In this document: piece after piece, positions 5,918-11,664 of the stretch
How the letters are laid out: every line of letters begins with the position of its first letter
How positions within the stretch are numbered: position 1 is the first letter of the stretch
Source: CAYOWK01 sp964407665
GTDB taxonomy: Bacteria; Pseudomonadota; Alphaproteobacteria; Caulobacterales; Hyphomonadaceae
Length of the DNA stretch: 11,907 nt
NCBI GenBank assembly: GCA_964407665.1
Contig: CAYOWK010000077.1
Span: forward strand, 1 to 11,907
Direction: 5' to 3'
Notes under the pieces: model-generated
The model's input: only the letters and a program-made list of their open reading frames with translations
The model's database searches: none
Told to the model about the DNA's origin: nothing
Made by a program: the position numbers and the translations under genes

Positions 5918-6568
5918 TTAAAGCTCGCGCGCAACCCCGTTCTGAAGCGGGGTAAATCGCGATTTCATGAGCGGTGTCTCGGAGAGGGCCCCCTCGCCAT
6001 CTTTGATGAACAGCGTCAGCTGCTGCTCGCCATCGCGGGTCACCGCAGCCGCCAGCCGCCCGCCCGGCGCCAGCTGCTGCAGGATGGCCGCCGGAACATC
6101 GGCGACAGCGGCCCAGAGAACGATCCGGTCAAAGGGCGCCGCTTCCGGCCAGCCCATGAAACCGTCCGCCAGCCGCAACTCCACGCGGGGCGCCCCCACC
6201 TGGTCCAGCACCTCTCGCGCCCGGTCCACCAGCGTCCGGTACCGGTCCACCGAATACACCCGCCGCGCCAGCCGGCTCAGGACGGCGGCGGGATAGCCGG
6301 TGCCGGTTCCGATCTCCAGCACGGTGTGCTCACGCTGGACGTCCAGCGCGTGAATCACCTGCGCCACGGTCACCGGACGGGTGAGCACCTGACCGCAATC
6401 GATCGGCAGCTCGACGTTTTCCCAGGCGCTTTCGCGGAACATGACGGGCACGAAGCGGTCGCGCGGCGTCTTCTCCATGGCTTCGGACAGCCGCTGCTCG
6501 GTGACCCCGGCCTGCCTCAGCGCCAGCACCAGCCGCGCCGCCTCGAACCGGGCGTATGGATCAACCAT
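5918..6568 (-). CDS. pcm: Protein-L-isoaspartate O-methyltransferase
   Basis: This family transfers a methyl group from S-adenosylmethionine to isoaspartyl residues in damaged proteins. The 216 residues contain the SAM-binding motif VLEIGTGTGYPAAVL (about 83-97), the post-I acidic strand VYSVDR, and FDRIVLWAAVADVPAAILQQLAPGG as motif II/III. The usual catalytic-region signature GQTISQP is GQVLTRP here (59-65), so the conserved serine is a threonine and the substrate loop is divergent; activity on isoaspartate is likely but not certain. The ATG at 6568 overlaps the stop of the upstream small membrane protein by eight bases, indicating translational coupling. A frame reaching back to 6730 would overlap that gene fully and adds unrelated sequence. 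Confidence 0.92.
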   Translation of the reverse strand: MVDPYARFEAARLVLALRQAGVTEQRLSEAMEKTPRDRFVPVMFRESAWENVELPIDCGQVLTRPVTVAQVIHALDVQREHTVLEIGTGTGYPAAVLSRLARRVYSVDRYRTLVDRAREVLDQVGAPRVELRLADGFMGWPEAAPFDRIVLWAAVADVPAAILQQLAPGGRLAAAVTRDGEQQLTLFIKDGEGALSETPLMKSRFTPLQNGVAREL

Positions 6569-6758
6569 CTTTCGCCTGCCTGTTGCGATAGTCGGCGATC
6601 TTTTTACGGGTCTCGTGATCGGGGTCCGCCATTTCCCACGCCCGCTTGAACTTTCGGAATGCGAGCCAGAGACTGGCAACCAGTATGAGCAGAGCGATTG
6701 CGATGTCGCCCACTCGTCCCGCGAACACAACCCAGCCCTCTGCGGCGCCTTCCCCCAT
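6561..6758 (-). CDS. Small single-pass membrane protein between surE and pcm
   Basis: The 65-residue protein has a short N-terminus, one transmembrane helix (about residues 11-33, GRVGDIAIALLILVASLWLA) and a charged tail rich in Lys, Arg, Asp and Glu (FRKFKRAWEMADPDHETRKK). I do not recognise a named family. It is probably real: it starts two bases after the surE stop behind an AAGGTG ribosome-binding site, and it overlaps the pcm start by eight bases, so it is tightly embedded in the operon. By the positive-inside rule the basic tail should be cytoplasmic. A role with its neighbours is not evident from the sequence. Confidence 0.75.
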   Translation of the reverse strand: MGEGAAEGWVVFAGRVGDIAIALLILVASLWLAFRKFKRAWEMADPDHETRKKIADYRNRQAKDG

Positions 6759-6760
6759 CG

Positions 6761-7525
6761 TTACACCTTCAGCGTCTTCGCCAGCTCATCCCTGTAGGCG
6801 TGGTGCGTCATGTCAATGTGGAGGGGAGTGATGGACACCCTGCCCTCGTATATTGCCCGCAGATCCGTGCCTTCGGGCGGCTGCGAGAGCTTTCCCGTGT
6901 AGCCGATCCAGTAGTAGTCCACGCCGCGCAGGTCACTGCGCTTCTCCAGGTACGAAATCGACTCGTCGCGGAAGCCCTGACGCGTCACCTCCACGCCCGC
7001 AACGTCATCCGGCAGGCGATCCGGGAAGTTGACGTTCATCACGACATTCTTCGGCCAGCCCGCCGCCAGAAGCGCCTTGAGCACCTTCGGCCCCCAGATC
7101 CTGCCGGTCTCCCACGGGATTTCCTCGCCCCGCCGAAAATTGCGGGACTGGCTGAACGCGATGGACGGGATGCCGAGGTGCATGCCTTCGATCGCCGCCG
7201 CCACCGTGCCGGACTGGCTGGTGTCCTCCGCGATGTTCTGCCCGCGATTGACGCCGGACAGGATCAGGTCCGGCTTCATGTCGGCCAGGATGTCCTTCAC
7301 GCCGAGCAGCACGGCGTCAGCAGGCGTGCCCATCACGGCATACCGCTTCGGGCCCTCCTCCCTCACCCGCACCGGGGCGTTCAGCGTGATCGCCCGGGCC
7401 TTGCCGGACTGTTCTTCATGGGGGGCGCAAATCCAGACATCGTCCGTGATGGACCGCGCGATATGCTCCAGAACGGTGAGTCCCGGGGCGAATACGCCAT
7501 CATCGTTGGAAAGCAGGATGCGCAT
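6761..7525 (-). CDS. surE: 5'/3'-nucleotidase SurE
   Basis: SurE is a metal-dependent phosphatase that removes phosphate from nucleoside monophosphates and is linked to stationary-phase survival, classically next to pcm. The 254-residue length is typical. The metal-site residues are visible: MRILLSNDDG with Asp8 and Asp9, APHEEQSG with Ser40, and ILSGVNRGQN with Asn93. Further signatures are GTPADAVLLG (67-75) and the TSQSGTVAAAIEG segment. The start at 7525 is preceded by AGGACC at a suitable distance. The gene runs into the small membrane protein and pcm with almost no gaps. In related genomes serS lies directly upstream; here four extra genes stand between them. Confidence 0.97.
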   Translation of the reverse strand: MRILLSNDDGVFAPGLTVLEHIARSITDDVWICAPHEEQSGKARAITLNAPVRVREEGPKRYAVMGTPADAVLLGVKDILADMKPDLILSGVNRGQNIAEDTSQSGTVAAAIEGMHLGIPSIAFSQSRNFRRGEEIPWETGRIWGPKVLKALLAAGWPKNVVMNVNFPDRLPDDVAGVEVTRQGFRDESISYLEKRSDLRGVDYYWIGYTGKLSQPPEGTDLRAIYEGRVSITPLHIDMTHHAYRDELAKTLKV

Positions 7526-7590
7526 GGATGGTCCTGTCTGCAGTTGCGGACTGGGGCGTGGGGCCTGCCCGGACGGCTGTCAATTGGCCC

Positions 7591-8124
7591 CTATTGCTGC
7601 TCCAGCACCGTGAAGACGGGGGCCTCCTCGTCGAAGCCCAGCTCCTCGTGGTGGAAGCCGGTGAGGCGGTGGGCCACCTCGATGGGGATCTGGAAGGCCA
7701 GTTCCGCGGGCGACTCGCCGTCCAGCGCCTCGGCGTACTCGTCCTTCACCTCGCCGAAGCAGGCCGGGAGGGCGCCCTCCACCGCCAGCTCGGGCTCGCC
7801 GTCGCCCGCGCTCTCGTGGGGCTCGTGCGAGATCGACCACAGCATCTTGCCGTTGGCCCATTCGGTGGCGAGGCTGGTCAAGGCCTCTTCCTCCACCGCG
7901 ACGGCCAGGAGGCGCCCGCCCTCAGACCATTCCTTGAGGTTCTCGATGTCCATCATCGAGAAATCGGAGGAGGTCACTACGAACCACCCCCCGGGGAAGA
8001 CGGCGCCGGCTATGTCGGCGTCGAAGAACTCGTCCGGCTCCTCGGTGTCGAGGAGGTCGGCGCGCTCCAGGAACTCCTCAGGGTCGATGCCCTGGACTGC
8101 AAACCACACCAGCGAATGCGACAT
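7591..8124 (-). CDS. Conserved-looking acidic protein of unknown function
   Basis: The protein has 177 residues, no signal peptide or membrane segment, and is strongly acidic throughout (for example GIDPEEFLERADLLDTEEPDEFF near the N-terminus). Its N-terminal MSHSLVWFAVQG, then AGAVFPGGWFVVTSSDF, LWSISHEP and PIEVAHRLTGFHHE give the impression of an uncharacterised cytoplasmic family found in several bacterial phyla, but that is memory and I can name no domain. The start has a strong GGGAG ribosome-binding site, supporting a real gene. It lies 65 bases upstream of surE and 85 bases after the last lipoprotein gene, in the same direction. No catalytic motif is visible; a small binding or immunity-type protein is possible but unsupported. 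Confidence 0.8.
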   Translation of the reverse strand: MSHSLVWFAVQGIDPEEFLERADLLDTEEPDEFFDADIAGAVFPGGWFVVTSSDFSMMDIENLKEWSEGGRLLAVAVEEEALTSLATEWANGKMLWSISHEPHESAGDGEPELAVEGALPACFGEVKDEYAEALDGESPAELAFQIPIEVAHRLTGFHHEELGFDEEAPVFTVLEQQ

Positions 8125-8209
8125 GGTAATCTCCCGCCAAACCGCAACCCCGGCTGCGTGCTCTTTTTCGATGATCGGGTGATCCGGCCCTCAAATCCAG
8201 AGCAACCGT

Positions 8210-8716
8210 TCAGTCCACGCAGAGGGTCGGCTGGACCACGCCGTCCTCGACGATGGTGAGGCAGCCGCAGGGCTGGTTGTTGGCGGCGCAGACGCCGGTC
8301 GCCTTCGTGCCGGCCCTCGACTGGCCATCGCTCATGCAGCGGCCTTCGCAGTCGGTGTCGCCCGAGCAGGTTTTTCCCGCGTCGGCGTAGGGGTGAATGC
8401 ACATCGGGCGGCCCATCATGCAGACGGGCTGGATCTGGCCGCCTTTTGCCGAGCACGCCGCCGGATCCACCGTGGAGGCGCCGGACGTTTGCGGCGGCCC
8501 TGCCGGAACTGGTTGCTGCGGACCCGGCACGGGATCGTTCAGCGACTGGACCAGCGAGGGCGGCTTCGCCAGCGTGTTGGCCTCGGCTGCGGGCAAGCCC
8601 GCTTCAGGCTTGGTCGCGGCTGTCGAGCACGCCACAAGCGCGATCAGGGCGGCCAGCAGGATTGCCCCCAGAACGACAAATGGATTGTGATGCTGCTTCT
8701 CGCGGCGCGTTTTCAT
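8210..8716 (-). CDS. Cysteine-rich lipoprotein, third of three tandem paralogues
   Basis: The protein has 168 residues: a basic N-terminus, a hydrophobic signal segment (about 13-29) and a lipobox LVAC with Cys30, then a Pro/Ala-rich linker, then a C-terminal domain (about 84-168) with ten cysteines at 88, 99, 106, 117, 123, 127, 143, 150, 152 and 166. The same domain, including DAGK-x-C, the CAAN-x2-PCGC core and the EDG-x6-LC-x-D ending, is in the next gene upstream. The even cysteine count and the predicted periplasmic location suggest five disulfides. The start at 8716 is chosen because the signal peptide begins there; its AAGGAG site is rather far away (13 bases). ATGs further upstream lack a site and would bury the signal peptide. 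Function unknown. Confidence 0.82.
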   Translation of the reverse strand: MKTRREKQHHNPFVVLGAILLAALIALVACSTAATKPEAGLPAAEANTLAKPPSLVQSLNDPVPGPQQPVPAGPPQTSGASTVDPAACSAKGGQIQPVCMMGRPMCIHPYADAGKTCSGDTDCEGRCMSDGQSRAGTKATGVCAANNQPCGCLTIVEDGVVQPTLCVD

Positions 8717-8832
8717 GGACGGGACTCTACTCCTTCCGGCGGGAGCCGCCAGAAGGTCTTTCATTACAGGACGGGAAGACTGGACCGTGGATGCGCCCTC
8801 CCTTTCCCTGATTCCCCGCATTTGGCTTGGGC

Positions 8833-9252
8833 CTAATCCGCGCAGAGGCCCGGTAGCGTCTTTCCGTCCTCGATGGCGGTGAAGCAGCCGCAGGGATCGT
8901 CGTTCGCGGCGCAGGTTCCCGAGGTCTCGATCCCGGCGTCGGTGATCCCGTCCGCCAGGCAGCGGCCCGATTTGCAGTCCGAACCATCGGTGCAGACCTT
9001 CCCGGCGTCCTCGAAGGTGGTGACGCAGGCCAGCGTCTGCATCCGGCAAATCGGACGCCACGCGCCGCCTTGGGCTGTGCAGGCCGCTTCGGTCTCGGCG
9101 CGTGTCCGCGTGGGTTCGAGATCCTCAGCCGGAGGCGTTTCCGGCGCGGGCATCTCTACGGGCGCTGGCTCGGCTGCAGGCGCCTCTTCCGTGGAGGGCG
9201 AACAGGCCGCCATCAGGGCGGCAGCCAGCAGACCTATCAGGGCGCGTTTCAT
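8833..9252 (-). CDS. Cysteine-rich lipoprotein, second of three tandem paralogues
   Basis: The protein has 139 residues with a short signal peptide ending in lipobox MAAC (Cys17, followed by Ser), a Glu/Pro/Ala-rich linker (about 19-52) and a C-terminal domain with ten cysteines at 58, 69, 76, 87, 93, 98, 114, 121, 123 and 137. Landmarks are ACTAQGGAWRPIC, FEDAGKVC, DCKSGRC, TCAANDDPCGC and the final GLCAD. Spacing matches the downstream paralogue almost exactly, so the two arose by duplication. The ATG at 9252 has a clear GAGGTG ribosome-binding site. It lies 42 bases after the first paralogue and is probably in the same transcript. No enzymatic motif is present; the linker plus disulfide-rich domain fits a surface or periplasmic binding role, which is inference only. 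Confidence 0.87.
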   Translation of the reverse strand: MKRALIGLLAAALMAACSPSTEEAPAAEPAPVEMPAPETPPAEDLEPTRTRAETEAACTAQGGAWRPICRMQTLACVTTFEDAGKVCTDGSDCKSGRCLADGITDAGIETSGTCAANDDPCGCFTAIEDGKTLPGLCAD

Positions 9253-9294
9253 CCAATCACCTCATTACCAACCGCTTAGGCCGGCCACGGTCCA

Positions 9295-9744
9295 CTAGTT
9301 GACCCAGCATGGCGATCTGAACACTTCGCCACCAACCAGAATGGTCGCACATTGCAACTCTGCGGACGTCGCTTGGCACTGGCCAGTCTTCGCAGCGGCG
9401 GTTTCGGCAAGACAGTTGCCCAGACAATCCGCAGGATCGGTGCAGGACGCTCCCGCATCCGAGAACGAAAGCTGACATGCGTATATGCCCTGCTGGAGGC
9501 CGGGGACTTCCTGCCAATGCCCGTTTTCGCGCTCGCACTCAGCCTGAGTCCCCGGCGACGAGATGGACTTCACAGAGCCCTGCGGCGCGGATCGCACCAC
9601 ATCCTCGCGCCCATCAAGGATGACAGCGGAAACTGCCGCCTGTGACGCGCTCCCCGGCTCGTCCGTCGAGCTTTCAGCCTGTTTGCCGCATCCAAGCATC
9701 AGCACAGCTGCTGCGAGGAGACCCAACCGCGCACCGAGGGACAA
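9295..9744 (-). CDS. Cysteine-rich lipoprotein, first of three tandem paralogues, TTG start
   Basis: The protein has 149 residues from a TTG start at 9744, which is chosen because a full GGAGG site stands five bases upstream and the product then begins with a compact signal peptide and lipobox MLGC (Cys19). The ATG at 9786 would lie inside serS, and its extra 14 residues do not resemble a signal peptide. The start is one base after the serS stop, implying co-transcription. The C-terminal domain matches its two neighbours (SFSDAGASC, DCLGNC, GQC, final SPC) but has eight cysteines (70, 90, 101, 107, 111, 123, 132, 146): those equivalent to positions 2 and 8 of the ten-cysteine pattern are Pro81 and Leu130. 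This is the most divergent copy. Function unknown. Confidence 0.85.
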   Translation of the reverse strand: MSLGARLGLLAAAVLMLGCGKQAESSTDEPGSASQAAVSAVILDGREDVVRSAPQGSVKSISSPGTQAECERENGHWQEVPGLQQGIYACQLSFSDAGASCTDPADCLGNCLAETAAAKTGQCQATSAELQCATILVGGEVFRSPCWVN

Positions 9745-9745
9745 G

Positions 9746-11326
9746 CTAGCCTCCGATGACCTCGATACCGCCCATGTAGGGCACAAGCGCTGCGGGCACG
9801 CGGATCGTGCCGTCTTCCTGCTGGTAGTTTTCCAGCACCGCCACCAGCGTGCGGCCGACGGCGAGGCCGGAGCCGTTGAGGGTGTGGACGAATTCGGGTT
9901 TGGGCTTGGGCGTCTCTGCGGTCGCCGCGCGGCGGAAGCGGGCGTCCATGCGGCGGGCCTGGAAGTCGCCGCAGGTCGAGCACGACGATATCTCGCGGTA
10001 GGTATCCTGCGAGGGAAGCCAGACCTCGATGTCGTAGGTCTTGCGGGCGCCGAAGCCCATGTCGCCGGCGCACAGCATCACGGTGCGATAGGGTAGCTCC
10101 AGCCGCTTGAGGATTGCCTCGGCGCAGCCGGTCATGCGCTCCAGCTCGGCGTCCGAGTCCTCCGGCTTCACGACCGACACCAGCTCGACCTTGATGAACT
10201 GATGCTGGCGGATCATGCCCTTGGTGTCGCGCCCGGCCGAGCCGGCTTCCGAGCGGAAGCACGGCGTGGCGGCGGTCATGCGCAGGGGCAGCTGCGCCTC
10301 GTCGAGGATCTGCTCGCGGACGATGTTGGTGAGGGAGACTTCGGCGGTTGGGATGAGATAGCGACGCTCGGCATTCAAGGACACTAGGCGCTCGCGCATC
10401 GACGAAACGAGACCTTGCATCGTCAAATTGACGCCTTCGGAGACCTCCAGCGACTCAAGCACAGACGCCGCGCTTTTGAGACCAGGATCGACCCAGGCAG
10501 TGTCAACGCCGGCCTCGGAAGCGGCGCTCGCAGCAGCGGATATCTCTTCGAGGAGCGAGCCGAGCCTGACCACTGCGTCCCTGAAGGAGAGCTGGTCGAA
10601 TTGCTGAAGCACGTCGGTCATAAGTTTGGCCCGGGCCGTTGGGTCGACACCAATGACAAACAAATCCTCTTCGAATTTTGGCAGCTGACCCGTGCCGAAC
10701 ATCGCGTGCTCTTTGACGAGCAGCGGCACACCATGCTCGACATAGCCATGCTCGCCCGTCTGGACGTCGAGCATGAACTGGGTGAGCGCGCGTTCCAAAC
10801 GGGCCAGCTGGCCCTTCAGCACCACGAAGCGGGCGCCGCTCATACGGGCGGCGGCTTCGAAGTCCATCATCTTCAGGGCTTCACCCAGATCGGCGTGGTC
10901 CTTCGGCTTGAAGTTGAAGGCGCGCGGCGTTCCCACCTTGCGGACCTCGACGTTGGCGTGTTCGTCGGCGCCGTCGGGCACGTCGTCCTGCGGCAGGTTG
11001 GGCAGGCGCGCGAGCAGGTCGTCGCGTTTGCGGGTGGCTTCGGCTTCCTCGGCGGCGGCGGTTTCCAGGACGGCCTTGGCGTCGGCGACTTCGGCCATCA
11101 GCTGGGCGGCCAGCGCTTCGTCCTTCGCGGCCTTGGCCTTGCCGATCTCTTTCGATTTCGCGTTGCGGGTCTGCTCGGCCTGTTCCTTCTTCAGGATCGC
11201 GGCGCGGACCTGTGCGTCGAGGTCGAGGATTTCGGCCACCGTTTTTGCGCCATCCAGGGAGGGGCGCCGCGACCACGCCTTTGCGTAGGTTTCGCCGTTG
11301 TCCCGGATGGCGCGGATGTCGTGCAT
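9746..11326 (-). CDS. serS: Seryl-tRNA synthetase with an insertion in the catalytic domain
   Basis: SerRS charges tRNA-Ser (and tRNA-Sec where present) with serine. The N-terminal coiled-coil arm (about residues 30-105) and a class II core are present: motif 1 around 176-190, the serine-binding TAE (327-329), motif 2 TPCFRSEAGSAGRDTKGM (354-371) and motif 3 NGSGLAVGRTLVAVLEN (484-500). The 526 residues compare with about 425 in most bacteria; the excess is a helical insertion between EDLF (220-223) and RRYLIPTAEV (321-330). All three class II motifs and the TAE are intact, so the enzyme is probably functional. The start at 11326 has an AGAGGA site; a longer frame to 11482 reads into REP-like repeats and is rejected. 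It leads straight into the lipoprotein genes. Confidence 0.95.
   Translation of the reverse strand: MHDIRAIRDNGETYAKAWSRRPSLDGAKTVAEILDLDAQVRAAILKKEQAEQTRNAKSKEIGKAKAAKDEALAAQLMAEVADAKAVLETAAAEEAEATRKRDDLLARLPNLPQDDVPDGADEHANVEVRKVGTPRAFNFKPKDHADLGEALKMMDFEAAARMSGARFVVLKGQLARLERALTQFMLDVQTGEHGYVEHGVPLLVKEHAMFGTGQLPKFEEDLFVIGVDPTARAKLMTDVLQQFDQLSFRDAVVRLGSLLEEISAAASAASEAGVDTAWVDPGLKSAASVLESLEVSEGVNLTMQGLVSSMRERLVSLNAERRYLIPTAEVSLTNIVREQILDEAQLPLRMTAATPCFRSEAGSAGRDTKGMIRQHQFIKVELVSVVKPEDSDAELERMTGCAEAILKRLELPYRTVMLCAGDMGFGARKTYDIEVWLPSQDTYREISSCSTCGDFQARRMDARFRRAATAETPKPKPEFVHTLNGSGLAVGRTLVAVLENYQQEDGTIRVPAALVPYMGGIEVIGG
10370..10657 (-). other. Insertion of about 96 codons within serS
   Basis: Codons about 224-319 of serS encode sequence that ordinary SerRS proteins lack; in those, the strand EDLF leads within a few residues into the strand LIPTAEV. 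The insert looks largely helical (LMTDVLQQFDQLSFRDAVVR, ISAAASAASEAG, LTMQGLVSSMRERLVSLNAE) and has no intein-type cysteine or His-Asn ending. By hand count 10381-10680 is about 59% GC, while nearby parts of serS exceed 70%, and the insert uses AGG and ATA codons that are expected to be rare in such a GC-rich genome. The frame is intact across both edges. Confidence 0.75.
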
Positions 11327-11371
11327 GGTGGTCCTCTGGAGTCGGTCTGGGCGCGGTCTATCATGCTCGGG

Positions 11372-11387
11372 CGGGCTTAACAGCCCG
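11372..11387 (-). promoter_or_regulatory. Short hairpin in the serS leader
   Basis: A six-base-pair stem CGGGCT/AGCCCG with a four-base loop lies 45 bases upstream of the serS start. It could be part of the serS 5' untranslated region. I saw no T-box signature and no convincing -35/-10 pair around it. A further six-base-pair hairpin GCGCTA/TAGCGC lies at 11418-11438. Confidence 0.25.
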
Positions 11388-11437
11388 GGGGTGGGTGGGT
11401 CTGAGGCGGCTGGAGGCGCGCTAATCTCACGATAGCG

Positions 11438-11488
11438 CCTCATGGTGAGCAGGCTTGCGCAGCAAGCCGTCCGTCGAACCACGGGGCG
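11438..11488 (+). repeat. REP-like element, left arm of an inverted pair
   Basis: The arm consists of CCTCATGGTGAGCAGG (11438-11453), a small hairpin CTTGC-GCA-GCAAG (11454-11466) and CCGTCCGTCGAACCACG followed by GGGCG (to 11488). The same 16-mer and 17-mer occur reverse-complemented at 11562-11613, while the hairpin between them differs in sequence yet stays self-complementary. Similar CCTCATGGTGAG..CGTC.CGAACCA palindromes are widespread in alphaproteobacterial genomes (from memory). Confidence 0.85.
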
Positions 11489-11561
11489 CGGTGGGCGCTG
11501 ACTGATCGTTCAGTCTATCGATCTTGACGGTTGTCACAGTGAACCAGCCGCCGGTGAGCCC

Positions 11562-11613
11562 CGCCCTCGTGGTTCGACGGACGGCGTGCCTTGCACGCCT
11601 GCTCACCATGAGG
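11562..11613 (-). repeat. REP-like element, right arm of an inverted pair
   Basis: This is the reverse complement of the element at 11438-11488, with one extra base near CCACG. Its central hairpin, read on the minus strand, is CGTGC-AAG-GCACG, against CTTGC-GCA-GCAAG in the left arm. The 73-base spacer between the arms holds a small ACTGA/TCAGT hairpin and no gene. The paired arrangement is like a BIME of two REP units facing each other. Confidence 0.85.
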
Positions 11614-11664
11614 GCTTCTTTGCTGCGGATGGATTCTTCCACTTATAGGCACGCTCCCTCATTC

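Noticed and set aside
4715..6649. A 644-codon open frame on the plus strand
   Set aside because: It is antisense to the NlpD-like gene and pcm, with an Arg/Gly/His-rich product typical of a shadow frame.
7578..7583. TTGACA on the minus strand upstream of surE as a -35 box
   Set aside because: No acceptable -10 hexamer lies 16-18 bases downstream; that position is GC-rich.
8717..9061. N-terminal extension of the third lipoprotein gene to 9061
   Set aside because: It would run through the preceding paralogue in another frame and bury the signal peptide and lipobox deep inside the protein.
11327..11482. N-terminal extension of serS to an ATG at 11482
   Set aside because: The added residues are encoded by the REP-like arm and the leader, and the ATG at 11326 has a proper ribosome-binding site and gives the standard SerRS N-terminus.
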